Notes under the pieces: model-generated | What the model saw: only the letters and a program-made list of their open reading frames with translations | What the model was told of the DNA's origin: nothing | The model's database searches: none | Source of the DNA: Chitinophagaceae bacterium 26-R-25 | GTDB taxonomy: Bacteria; Bacteroidota; Bacteroidia; Chitinophagales; Chitinophagaceae | NCBI GenBank assembly: GCA_029906195.1 | Contig: JARWSJ010000003.1 | Span: 310,001-374,000, forward strand | DNA: 64,000 nucleotides | Direction: 5' to 3' | Shown here: positions 9,511 through 17,383 of the stretch, in pieces | Position numbering within the stretch: the first letter of the stretch is position 1 | Layout: each line of letters starts with the position of its first letter | Position numbers and translations under genes: made by a program

Positions 9511-10521
9511 ATGGCAAACGCAGAAAATGCAGAAAAATTCAAGGCGCTGAAACTTACGATGGAGAAGATCGATAAGGATTTTGGAAAAGGATCTGTGATG
9601 ATGATGAACGAAAAGGCTACAGGACCCCAGGAAGTGATTTCTACCGGTTCAATTGGCCTGGATGTGGCGCTGGGCATCGGCGGTTTGCCAAAGGGCCGTA
9701 TCGTTGAAATTTACGGACCAGAATCTTCTGGTAAAACAACGGTTGCGACGCATATAATTGCTGAAGCTCAGAAAAAAGGCGGTATGTGTGCCATCATCGA
9801 TGCGGAGCACGCATTTGATAGCTCTTACGCTCAGAAATTAGGTGTCGATGTAGACAACTTATTGATATCTCAGCCAGATTATGGTGAGCAGGCACTTGAA
9901 ATTGCCGACAGACTGATCCTCTCCGGCGCATTGGATGTAGTGGTAATTGACTCAGTTGCCGCTCTTGTTCCAAAAGGCGAGTTGGAAGGTGAAATGGGAG
10001 ACAGCAAAATGGGTCTTCAAGCGAGATTGATGAGCCAGGCGTTGAGAAAATTAACGGCAACTATTTCTAAAACAAATACCATTTGCATATTTATTAACCA
10101 GTTGCGTGAAAAGATCGGTGTAATGTTCGGTAACCCCGAAACAACAACCGGCGGTAACGCTCTTAAATTCTATGCATCAGTTCGTTTGGATATACGTCGT
10201 GCAGCGCAAATTAAAGATGGTGATGAAGCGATCGGTAACCGCGTAAAAGTGAAAGTGGTAAAAAACAAAGTGGCGCCTCCTTTCCGTGCAGCAGAATTCG
10301 ATATCGTGTTTGGTGAAGGTATCTCCAAAGTGGGTGAGATCATCGATATGGGTGTAGAACTTGGAATTGTTAATAAAAGCGGGAGCTGGTTCAGCTACAA
10401 TACAGATAAATTGGGACAAGGTCGTGACTCAGTGAAACAATTGCTGAGAGACAATCCTGAGCTTGCCAACGAGATTGAAGGTAAGATCAGAGAAAAAATT
10501 AAAGAAATGCAATCAACATAA
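9511..10521 (+). CDS. recA: Recombinase RecA
   Basis: ATP-dependent strand-exchange protein for homologous recombination and the SOS co-protease. The 336 residues cover the whole RecA fold. Walker A is GPESSGKTT (about 69-77) and the Walker B strand is [12 protein letters not shown]. The L1/L2 DNA-binding region includes [15 protein letters not shown] and [18 protein letters not shown]. The C-terminal tail is short and basic/acidic mixed ([10 protein letters not shown]). The ATG at 9511 gives the standard start [15 protein letters not shown]. It is monocistronic, with a strong intrinsic terminator 34 bp after the stop. Confidence 0.98.
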   Translation: MANAENAEKFKALKLTMEKIDKDFGKGSVMMMNEKATGPQEVISTGSIGLDVALGIGGLPKGRIVEIYGPESSGKTTVATHIIAEAQKKGGMCAIIDAEHAFDSSYAQKLGVDVDNLLISQPDYGEQALEIADRLILSGALDVVVIDSVAALVPKGELEGEMGDSKMGLQARLMSQALRKLTATISKTNTICIFINQLREKIGVMFGNPETTTGGNALKFYASVRLDIRRAAQIKDGDEAIGNRVKVKVVKNKVAPPFRAAEFDIVFGEGISKVGEIIDMGVELGIVNKSGSWFSYNTDKLGQGRDSVKQLLRDNPELANEIEGKIREKIKEMQST

Positions 10522-10554
10522 TAAGTTTTTGAATGATGGGTTAGTTAGTAAAAG

Positions 10555-10585
10555 ATCCCGCCTTTCCAGGCGGGATTATTTTTTT
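10555..10585 (+). terminator. Intrinsic terminator of recA
   Basis: Perfect 8-bp GC-rich stem ATCCCGCC / GGCGGGAT (10555-10562, 10569-10576) with a 6-nt loop, followed by TATTTTTTT. Confidence 0.9.
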
Positions 10586-10604
10586 ATGAGGGAGAACCCA
10601 TAGC

Positions 10605-10872
10605 ACACCGATTTTTTGGCACACGGATGACACGGATTAGACGGATTTGCACGGATAGATTATTGAATATGCAATTGCGTTGCTAGTCCGAGCGCCTGAC
10701 AAAAACCATACAAGAAATTATTATCCTGTTACATAAATGCACGAAGTGACATCAAATATCCGTGTAAATCCGTCTAATCCGTGTCATCCCCGTCCGAACG
10801 ACTTCAGCCGGGCGGGCGTGTGCCCCAAAATATCAGTGCAAATCAGTCAAATCAGTGTCATCAGTGTGCTCA
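10605..10872. repeat. Dyad of CCGTGTAAATCCGTCTAATCC words between recA and a FecR-like gene
   Basis: The left arm (about 10617-10657) contains CACGGATTAGACGG. Two right arms follow: 10755-10792 (AAATCCGTCTAATCCGTG, exact partner) and 10828-10872, where the same skeleton is written with CAGT instead of CCGT (AATCAGTCAAATCAGTG). Two variants of one word thus sit side by side. Together with the recA terminator this fills the 365-bp gap; no gene is seen. Confidence 0.8.
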
Positions 10873-10886
10873 CTTCTAAGTGCGCT

Positions 10887-11666
10887 CTATCTCTTCAGCA
10901 CCACACTCTCGTCTTGCAGAGAATACTTGATATTAAAGCTCTTGCTAATCGTTTCGAGGATTTGTTGTAATGTGGCTTCGCGAAATGTGTAAGTAATGGG
11001 TGGCAGATTTGAAAAATCTCCATTCAATGTTACTGAAATGCCAAACCAGTTTTCCAGCTCCTTTGCGAATTCGGAAACATTTGCATTGTTAAAAACAAGA
11101 ATGTTTGATTTCCATTTGGAGATTTCTGTAGTGTCGAATGTTTCCTTTTCCATCAGGTCAATGGTGTGATTGATCATCACCATTTCCCCGGCTTTTAATG
11201 ATTCCGGTTCATTAAATTGAGACGCGTATGCTTTGGCTGCATGTAAAGTCCCATTCATTACTTCGACTGTTTCGCCTTCACTTGTGGCCGGGGCAATGAT
11301 CCAATAGGTGCCATTCGTAGCCGTGCTTTGCAAATGCCTTGTATGTATGATAAAAGGTTTGGAGGTGTCTTTCACCACTTCAATGAGTGCGTTGCCTGTC
11401 AGGCCAATTTCCCTTGATGATTTATTAAAGGTGTTGGGAACTGTGATTGTTGATGAAGAGCCAAGCGTAACAATTGAACCATCTAAAAGTGTAACAACTT
11501 TTCTTGCACCTAAATCACTTTTATAATTCGTGAACGGATCTGAAGGCTTCCACTCCTTTTCTTCGAGTTTACTTTTTTCTTCTTCTTTTTTTTCTGTTTG
11601 ACGGGAATGACAACCGGCGAAAACAAAACCTGTCATTAGGAAGGCAATACAAAACTTTGAAAGCAT
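10887..11666 (-). CDS. FecR-like lipoprotein with C-terminal DUF4974
   Basis: A 259-residue protein with the FecR architecture: a central FecR beta-fold (about 60-165, TLLDGSIVTLGSSSTITVPN onward) and a C-terminal DUF4974/secretin-TonB N-terminal-like domain (about 190-259, ending FNIKYSLQDESVVLKR). In Bacteroidota such proteins are normally anti-sigma factors with a cytoplasmic N-terminus and one membrane helix, paired with an ECF sigma factor and a SusC/TonB receptor. This one instead begins MLSKFCIAFLMTGFVFAGC, a lipoprotein signal with Cys19, and has no sigma factor or SusC neighbour. I chose the ATG at 11666 because it creates that signal peptide; a frame 54 codons longer is open. It may no longer act as a classical anti-sigma factor. 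Confidence 0.75.
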   Translation of the reverse strand: MLSKFCIAFLMTGFVFAGCHSRQTEKKEEEKSKLEEKEWKPSDPFTNYKSDLGARKVVTLLDGSIVTLGSSSTITVPNTFNKSSREIGLTGNALIEVVKDTSKPFIIHTRHLQSTATNGTYWIIAPATSEGETVEVMNGTLHAAKAYASQFNEPESLKAGEMVMINHTIDLMEKETFDTTEISKWKSNILVFNNANVSEFAKELENWFGISVTLNGDFSNLPPITYTFREATLQQILETISKSFNIKYSLQDESVVLKR

Positions 11667-11898
11667 AGATTTATAGATAACAGCGATAAAAATATTAAGA
11701 TGAAGTGGATTTGACGTGGTGAGAAGTATATTTTTTAAACCATGGTAAGGTATAAAAATAAAAAAGGGGTCAGAATAGACATTCAACCCCGTTTTTAAAA
11801 TCCAATATCCTATGAAAAACCAATGCAATAATAGTGTTTATTAATTACATACACAATACCACAAACCGGTATTAGTAAAAATACTATTGAAAAGTTGA

Positions 11899-12522
11899 TC
11901 AGTTTTTGATTAGTTTATCTGTAATCCATTTATTATCATCCTTTTGTATTAAGGTTATTATATAATAACCTTTTTCAAGATTTGATACATCCACAAACTG
12001 AATGCCTTGTGCAATCGTTTTCGTGATGCGAATCTTACTATTCATGTCTGCGATATACAGCATGATATTTTTGTCGGATTTTACGATAAGGAGATTATCG
12101 ACCGGGTTTGGATAAAACTTACAGGCAAAAATTCCTTTGACATTTATGGATTGAATAGACGAATAACGGGCAGTGTCTGCAACCACATACTTTATCCTGT
12201 AATAGTTGCTGCCTGTTAGTGGAGACTCATCTGTGAACTCGTAATAATCTTGTTTGGCAATAGATTTTTTTATAGCAATCGTTTCGAATGTTAAACCATT
12301 ACTGCTTCTTTCAATTGTATAAAAACTTGTTTCTTTGCCATTGAGTTGTGGTTGCCATTGTAAAATAACGGTATTGTTATCTTTTAGAAGAGGCGCAGAT
12401 AAGATTAGTTCGGGGTTATTCGTTACAGTAGAATCTGCTGGTAGTATGGGCATAGGTTCAGTCTGAGCATGGCCGTTAACTGCACAGAATGCTGTAATAA
12501 TGAAGGTCAGTAAGTATTTCAT
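11899..12522 (-). CDS. Secreted protein with type A T9SS sorting domain
   Basis: A 207-residue exported protein. The signal peptide MKYLLTFIITAFCAVNGHAQ is followed by a fibronectin-III-like segment (about 45-120, LQWQPQLNGKETSFYTIERS, then YYRIKYVVADTARYSS). The C-terminal 75 residues are a type A T9SS sorting domain: FYPNPVDNLLIVKS, then a DMNSKI strand, and LEKGYYIITLIQ near the end, with a basic C-terminus. This tag sends proteins through the T9SS to the cell surface. The cargo part is so short that the protein is mainly a small beta-sandwich plus the tag. It stands alone between the FecR-like gene and mgsA. Confidence 0.85.
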   Translation of the reverse strand: MKYLLTFIITAFCAVNGHAQTEPMPILPADSTVTNNPELILSAPLLKDNNTVILQWQPQLNGKETSFYTIERSSNGLTFETIAIKKSIAKQDYYEFTDESPLTGSNYYRIKYVVADTARYSSIQSINVKGIFACKFYPNPVDNLLIVKSDKNIMLYIADMNSKIRITKTIAQGIQFVDVSNLEKGYYIITLIQKDDNKWITDKLIKN

Positions 12523-12623
12523 CTAATGGGTTGTGGATAAACTGTTAACAAACACCATGCCGATAAGTAACAACATAAGATGAAACGGTAGATTTTTAAC
12601 TTAATTGTATAAACGAGATAAAT

Positions 12624-13079
12624 ATGCCTATTAGAACACTTGGTGCCCGTAAAAGGATAGCACTGGTTGCACATGACAACAAGAAACAGGAATTGATTGA
12701 ATGGGCCTTGCACAATAAGACCATACTTTCAAAACATAGATTGTATGGCACAGGAACCACCGGTACCATGATTGAAAATGCGTTGGACCAATCTGTAAAT
12801 AAATTTTTAAGTGGCCCTTTGGGTGGCGACCAGCAAATTGGTGCAGCTATTGCAGAAGGCAGCCTGGACATGCTGATATTCTTCTGGGACCCAATGGAAG
12901 CACAGCCTCACGACCCGGATATTAAAGCACTGTTGCGTTTGGCAAGCGTATGGAACATTCCAATTGCCACGACAAGATCAACCGCAGACTTTATATTAAC
13001 CTCACATCTTATGAATGAAGACTATGATTGCATAATCGTAGACTTCTCAAGTTATATTAAACGTGTCATAGGGCATTAG
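12624..13079 (+). CDS. mgsA: Methylglyoxal synthase
   Basis: Converts dihydroxyacetone phosphate to methylglyoxal and phosphate, a bypass of lower glycolysis under phosphate limitation. The 151 residues match the family. Conserved features are the LVAHDNKK start of the fold, LYGTGTTGTMI for phosphate binding, the catalytic region SGPLGGDQQIGA with its conserved Asp, and FFWDPMEAQPHDPDIKALLR. The C-terminus continues to about 150, as in Escherichia coli MgsA. It is monocistronic, followed by a dyad repeat and uvrB. Confidence 0.95.
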   Translation: MPIRTLGARKRIALVAHDNKKQELIEWALHNKTILSKHRLYGTGTTGTMIENALDQSVNKFLSGPLGGDQQIGAAIAEGSLDMLIFFWDPMEAQPHDPDIKALLRLASVWNIPIATTRSTADFILTSHLMNEDYDCIIVDFSSYIKRVIGH

Positions 13080-13084
13080 GAGAA

Positions 13085-13236
13085 GTAGCCAGTTGCCGGT
13101 TACCAGTAGCCGGTGGCTGGCTCTCAGATTTATAGTAATATTTGTTTAACTCAAATCATCAAGAAGATCTTGTTTCAACGATTGTGATTATCGTTGAACA
13201 TTCCTGGCTACCGGTCACCGGCCACTGGCAACCTGT
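13085..13236. repeat. Dyad of CCGGTNACCAGTAGC words between mgsA and uvrB
   Basis: The left arm (about 13085-13122, AGCCAGTTGCCGGTTACC) and right arm (about 13202-13236, CACCGGCCACTGGC) are made of mixed copies of CCAGTTGCCGG and TAGCCGGTGGC. An inner hairpin CAACGAT...ATCGTTG lies at about 13175-13195. A second locus with the same words is at 39992-40140. Confidence 0.75.
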
Positions 13237-13262
13237 AACTCCCTTTTCCTTAACTTCGTAAG

Positions 13263-15302
13263 ATGCCATTCAAACTTCATGCACCATACCAGCCATCAGG
13301 CGACCAACCGGGTGCTATTGCACAACTTACGCAGGGATTGTTAGATGGTGAAAAATACCAAACATTACTTGGGGTAACGGGTTCCGGTAAAACATTTACC
13401 ATGGCCAACGTTATTCAGAATGTGCAAAAACCCACGCTGGTCCTCACTCATAATAAAACATTAGTAGCGCAATTGTATGGAGAATTCAAGCAATTCTTTC
13501 CGGACAATGCCGTAGGGTATTTCGTTTCCTATTACGATTACTATCAGCCGGAAGCGTATATGCCTGTTAGCGATACCTATATTGAAAAAGATCTTTCCAT
13601 TAATGAAGAGCTGGATAAGTTGCGCCTGCAGGCCACTGCAGAGCTGCTTAGCGGACGACGCGACATTATTGTTGTGGCTTCTGTCAGTTGCATTTACGGT
13701 ATCGGTAACCCAACAGAATTTGAGAACGGTATCGTAAGACTGAACAAAGGACAAACCGTTTCCCGCCAGGGCTTTCTCCACTCGCTCGTGAACTCCTTAT
13801 ACGTACGCAGCCAGGGCGAGTTTGGTCGAGGAAGCTTTCGTGTTAAGGGTGATACCATTGATATCAATCTTCCGTATGTTGATTACGGTTACCGCATTAC
13901 TTTCTTTGGTGACGACATTGAAGAGATCGAAAGCATCGACGTAAACACAAGCAAGCGCATAGCCAAACTTGACAACGCTGCTATCTTTCCCGCCAATTTA
14001 TACATTGCGCCGAAAGATATGATGCAGCAGATCATTTACGAAATACAGGACGAAAGCAACGCCCAGGTTGAATATTTCAAAAGCGTTGGAAAATTCATCG
14101 AAGCACAGAGAATAGGCGAGCGTGTAAATTATGATATGGAGATGATGCGTGAGCTTGGCTACTGTAACGGTGTAGAAAACTATTCAAGATTTTTCGACAG
14201 ACGCCAGCCGGGAACAAGACCGTTCTGTTTGCTCGATTATTTTCCGAAGGATTTCTTGTGTGTGATAGATGAGAGCCACCAAACCGTACCACAAATAAGC
14301 GGGATGTATGGTGGTGACAGAAGCAGAAAGTTAGTATTGGTTGACTATGGTTTCCGTTTGCCATCTGCATTGGACAACAGACCTTTGAATTTTTATGAGT
14401 TCGAAAACATGTTGAACCAAACAGTGTTTGTATCAGCTACACCCGGCGATTTTGAACTGGAACAAACTGGTGGCATAGTGGTAGAGCAAGTCGTTAGGCC
14501 AACAGGTTTGCTTGATCCGCCCATTGAAATAAGACCAAGCGTGAACCAGATTGACGACCTGCTCGACGAAATAGATAAACGTGTTACAAAAGGCGACCGT
14601 GTGCTTGTAACAACACTTACCAAGCGCATGGCCGAGGAGATGGATAAATATTTGCATCGCATCAACATCAAATCGAAATACATACACAGTGAAGTAGATA
14701 CACTTGAACGTGTTGAAATATTGCGACAATTGAGGCTGGGGGAAATTGACGTGTTGGTAGGCGTGAATTTGTTGAGAGAAGGACTTGACCTGCCGGAGGT
14801 TTCGTTGGTGGCGATCCTCGATGCAGACAAAGAAGGCTTCCTGCGTAATGAAAAGTCGCTTACGCAAACGGCTGGCCGTGCAGCGAGAAATGTGGATGGA
14901 CTTGTAATCTTTTATGCCGATAAGATGACGGATAGTATGCAGCGCACCATTGATGAAACAAGCCGTAGACGTGAAAAACAAATTGCTTACAATATTGAAC
15001 ATGGTATTACACCGCGAACCGTTGTAAAGAGCAAAGAGCAGGTGTTTGCACAAACATCTGTGCTGGACATTAAAGGCTACGATCCCAAAGATCCTTATGC
15101 TATACAGGGAAGCCAGGACCTGGTGCCCATCGCTGCTGAGGAACAGGAGCAATACAAAACGATCCCCCAAATGGAAAAGGGCATCGCGAAGATCAAAAAG
15201 GAAATGGAGAAAGCTGCCCGCGATCTCGACTTCATGGAAGCCGCGAGATTGCGCGATGAAATGTTTAATATGCAAAAGCAGCTGGAAGGGATGAAGAAGT
15301 AA
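13263..15302 (+). CDS. uvrB: Excinuclease ABC subunit B
   Basis: DNA-damage verification helicase of nucleotide excision repair, working with UvrA and UvrC. Full length at 679 residues. Walker A is GVTGSGKTFT (near 38), the DNA-binding beta-hairpin starts YYDYYQPEAY (near 90), the Walker B/DEAD-like motif is VIDESHQTVPQ (near 335), and helicase motifs V and VI are seen in LVGVNLLREGLDLPEV and LTQTAGRAARN. The C-terminal UVR motif (about 645-679, DLDFMEAARLRDEM) contacts UvrC. It starts at ATG 13263 with the standard FKLHAPYQPSGDQ. It is not in an operon with other uvr genes. Confidence 0.98.
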   Translation: MPFKLHAPYQPSGDQPGAIAQLTQGLLDGEKYQTLLGVTGSGKTFTMANVIQNVQKPTLVLTHNKTLVAQLYGEFKQFFPDNAVGYFVSYYDYYQPEAYMPVSDTYIEKDLSINEELDKLRLQATAELLSGRRDIIVVASVSCIYGIGNPTEFENGIVRLNKGQTVSRQGFLHSLVNSLYVRSQGEFGRGSFRVKGDTIDINLPYVDYGYRITFFGDDIEEIESIDVNTSKRIAKLDNAAIFPANLYIAPKDMMQQIIYEIQDESNAQVEYFKSVGKFIEAQRIGERVNYDMEMMRELGYCNGVENYSRFFDRRQPGTRPFCLLDYFPKDFLCVIDESHQTVPQISGMYGGDRSRKLVLVDYGFRLPSALDNRPLNFYEFENMLNQTVFVSATPGDFELEQTGGIVVEQVVRPTGLLDPPIEIRPSVNQIDDLLDEIDKRVTKGDRVLVTTLTKRMAEEMDKYLHRINIKSKYIHSEVDTLERVEILRQLRLGEIDVLVGVNLLREGLDLPEVSLVAILDADKEGFLRNEKSLTQTAGRAARNVDGLVIFYADKMTDSMQRTIDETSRRREKQIAYNIEHGITPRTVVKSKEQVFAQTSVLDIKGYDPKDPYAIQGSQDLVPIAAEEQEQYKTIPQMEKGIAKIKKEMEKAARDLDFMEAARLRDEMFNMQKQLEGMKK

Positions 15303-15304
15303 AG

Positions 15305-15375
15305 TCAATGCAGAATGCCTAATGCCTAACGCATTTGCGCATTCTGCGTTAAGCGTTAGGCATTGGGCATTAAGC
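15305..15375. repeat. Dyad of GCATTAGGC / GCCTAATGC words
   Basis: The left arm contains AGAATGCCTAATGCCTAACGC and the right arm GCGTTAGGCATTGGGCATT, with the short loop ATTTGCGC. Same word family as 1039-1122, here between two co-directional genes. Confidence 0.8.
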
Positions 15376-15398
15376 TTACATAATCAATTATTACCAGC

Positions 15399-15968
15399 AT
15401 GGAATTATTCATCAGGAATATGGTTTGCCCAAGATGCGTTAAGGCTGTACGAAGTATTGCAGAAAGTTTAAAGCTGGATGTAGCAGATGTTGAGCTGGGT
15501 AAAGTCGTTTTAAAGAAGGAGCCCAACGAGAAGACACTAAAAGCCTTTGATGCAACGTTGCAGGCGGAAGGATTTGAAATCATCAACAACAAGAAAGCAA
15601 GAGTAATCGAACAAATAAAAAAACACATCATTTCTCTCATTCAAAACAAGGATATGGATGAGATGAATGTTACACTTTCAGAATATCTTTCCTCAAAACT
15701 GCATCATGATTATGGTTATTTGAGTAACCTCTTTTCTTCAGTAGAAAATACAACGATTGAGCAGTACTTCATTTTGCAAAAAATAGAAAAAGTAAAAGAA
15801 CTGCTTGTTTACAATGAATTAAGCTTAAGTGAAATCGCTTTCAAATTAGGTTACAGCAGTGTTGCGCATTTATCCGCACAATTCAAAAAAATAACCGGCT
15901 TTACACCGAGCCAGTTCAGGCAATTGAAAGACCATAAACGCAAACCAATAGACGGAGTAGGCAGATAA
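15399..15968 (+). CDS. AraC-type regulator with HMA-like N-terminal domain
   Basis: A 189-residue two-part protein. Residues 1-70 resemble a heavy-metal-associated (HMA) ferredoxin-like fold: MELFIRNMVCPRCVKAVRSI carries a CxxC near residue 10, followed by strands AELGKVVLKKEP-like and AEGFEIINNK. Residues about 95-185 form an AraC-type DNA-binding domain: two helix-turn-helix units with SLSEIAFKLGYSSVAHLSAQF and FKKITGFTPSQFRQL. Such fusions recur in Bacteroidota and are reasonably inferred to sense a metal or a thiol state. Here no metal transporter is adjacent, so the ligand is unknown. It is monocistronic, with a long gene-poor region downstream. Confidence 0.8.
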   Translation: MELFIRNMVCPRCVKAVRSIAESLKLDVADVELGKVVLKKEPNEKTLKAFDATLQAEGFEIINNKKARVIEQIKKHIISLIQNKDMDEMNVTLSEYLSSKLHHDYGYLSNLFSSVENTTIEQYFILQKIEKVKELLVYNELSLSEIAFKLGYSSVAHLSAQFKKITGFTPSQFRQLKDHKRKPIDGVGR

Positions 15969-16553
15969 GTAGTCTTTGTAGCTATTAATTGTTAGGAAAA
16001 GCGACAGAAAATTTGTGTTAAAAGCCCAAAAAACTAACAATAATCAACTAAAATCTGCCTGAAAATGCCGTTGGGCTTCATGCGTTTTTTTTGTTAAAAT
16101 GCCCTGCTGGCAAGGGTTTCAAAAAATAGTCTCCAGATTTGGCGTCATGAAAGCACAAAAAACTTGGTTTTAAACATGACTTCCCGCGCACTACTTTTAC
16201 ATCATCAAACAAAGCAAACGGAAACGGAGAGAAAGAAAAAGAGAGTTTGATAAAAAGGAGAAGCACTAAAAATGACTTCACCACATTAAAGAGATTTTTG
16301 AAGATTTTTTCATATGGCAAGCAATCGTTAGAGGGCTGCTGTTTCTACAGCCGGCCCCTTTTTTAAAACTCTTAACAAGCTTGCGAATTTCTTTAGATGA
16401 TTGTCTTACGCTAATATTTAGCGACTTGCGGCCTGCAAACAGACTTAACGATTTCCAAATTGCATATTTAACTCTTTGGTCCTGGGGACGATGAAGTAAC
16501 ATTCATGTATAGGTTCGATTCCTGTATTGAGTACTGAACAAAACTTAAATATT
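15969..16553. other. Gene-poor region with possible RNA structure
   Basis: About 585 bp with no convincing reading frame. It holds a terminator-like segment at about 16331-16368 (AGGGCTGCTG ... CAGCC ... CCCC then TTTTTT) and a tRNA-like fold at 16471-16533, listed separately. The upstream part (15990-16330) is purine-rich and unassigned; a small RNA ending at the T-run is possible. Confidence 0.4.
16471..16533 (+). other. tRNA-like cloverleaf in the leader of a small ORF
   Basis: The sequence can fold as a 63-nt cloverleaf: acceptor-like ACTCTTT / ATTGAGT (5 of 7 pairs), a small D-like stem GTCC / GGAC, a 5-bp stem ATGAA / TTCAT with a 6-nt loop, and a T-arm ATAGG / CCTGT closing the 7-nt loop TTCGATT. 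The anticodon-like loop lacks the usual T33 and size, so it is not a working tRNA. It ends 20 bp before the small ORF at 16554. Confidence 0.35.
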
Positions 16554-16712
16554 ATGTCATTTATTAAAGAATTATTATTCGACAAAGAACTGGTAGCTAC
16601 ATTGAGAACTACACAAGTTGATCCAGACATTCTGTACATGGAACTTATGAACGGTAAAATAACTTTGAAAGAGTATTTTGCTGCATTGCAAACACAAGTG
16701 CCTGTAAGATAA
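16554..16712 (+). CDS. Small hypothetical protein
   Basis: A 52-codon reading frame from ATG 16554, starting MSFIKELLFDKELVATLR and ending LQTQVPVR. The predicted peptide is helical and mildly acidic with no signal peptide or membrane span. An upstream TTG extension (to 16527) would overlap the tRNA-like fold and is less likely. The start is preceded by AT-rich sequence as usual for this genome. A hairpin (16767-16796) lies 54 bp downstream. I do not recognise a family. The main reasons to keep it are sensible amino-acid composition and its location between structured RNA-like elements. Confidence 0.35.
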   Translation: MSFIKELLFDKELVATLRTTQVDPDILYMELMNGKITLKEYFAALQTQVPVR

Positions 16713-16766
16713 GCAGAGCGAGGCAACAAGTAAATGTTGCGATTTATCCGATCCGTTGAATAAAAT

Positions 16767-16796
16767 GTATCAGTTTCTCTAAGAGAAAACTGATAC
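16767..16796. repeat. Strong hairpin GTATCAGTTTCTCT
   Basis: Arms GTATCAGTTTCTCT and AGAGAAAACTGATAC pair over 14 bp with one bulged base and almost no loop. No T-run follows on the + strand. Confidence 0.7.
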
Positions 16797-16977
16797 AAGA
16801 AGCGGCAAGAAAGCAGCTGCAAAAATGGTTCTAAAAATACTGAGCTGGTTCATTAAAAGATAGCAAGCAAATCAAACTTGGTCTTTTCATACATCATCAC
16901 AACCAGTCACTCGCTTTACTTACATCGCGCATTCGCGCAACAGAATTCCCGAATTTAAATTGTGGTTACAAACATCT

Positions 16978-17068
16978 AAAAGGTGTTTCAGTTAAAACTG
17001 TCAACTCATTTTCCCAAAGCAATAAAAGCTTTGAAGAATGTAGGAACAGTTTTGCTGAAACGCCTTTT
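16978..17068. other. Nested hairpin, possible structured RNA
   Basis: The outer arms 16978-17000 (AAAAGGTGTTTCAGTTAAAACTG region) and 17047-17068 (CAGTTTTGCTGAAACGCCTTTT region) pair over about 20 of 23 positions. Inside is a second stem CAAAGC / GCTTTG (17015-17020, 17028-17033). The mismatches G-T and A-C across the stem leave it foldable in either strand. Confidence 0.5.
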
Positions 17069-17148
17069 CTATTTTACATAGATTTTTCGCGGCGGTGCAT
17101 ATCGCGATACATATTTAACCGGTAACGGATAAATATCAGCGTATTCGT

Positions 17149-17264
17149 AGAGACGCATTGAATGCGTCTCTGTAGCACCCCGGGGAATGCAACAAAAAGG
17201 CGCCGCCATCCCTTTATATTTTGTGTGTTTTCTGTATGTGCAGGAGACGCGTTCAACGCGTCTC
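17149..17264. repeat. REPIN-like pair of inverted GAGACGCRTT palindromes
   Basis: Two near-identical perfect palindromes, AGAGACGCATT-G-AATGCGTCTCT (17149-17171) and GAGACGCGTT-C-AACGCGTCTC (17244-17264), sit in opposite orientation with flanking GCACCCCG / CGGGGTGC that also pair. This is the layout of a REP doublet (REPIN). No RAYT transposase is in the window. Confidence 0.75.
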
Positions 17265-17383
17265 TACGGGGTGCCTGACGGTGCTGGATAAAAAAATAGC
17301 CACAATGAAGAATCATTGTGGCCTTCAAAAAACATCCGTGTGAAAAACAAAAGTCAAATCCAAGACATCCAGAGAAAATATTT

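Larger units (their letters stand above)
16713..17383. other. Gene-poor region with three hairpin elements
   Basis: About 670 bp without a supported gene. It contains the hairpin 16767-16796, the nested hairpin 16978-17068 and the REPIN-like palindrome pair 17149-17264. Confidence 0.6.

Noticed and set aside
14433-15308. Long antisense frame over uvrB (291 codons)
   Set aside because: It is a shadow of uvrB codon use on the opposite strand; no start signal or family match.
16471-16533. A functional tRNA or the 3' end of tmRNA
   Set aside because: The anticodon-like loop has the wrong size and no T33, two acceptor pairs fail, and no tmRNA coding region lies upstream.
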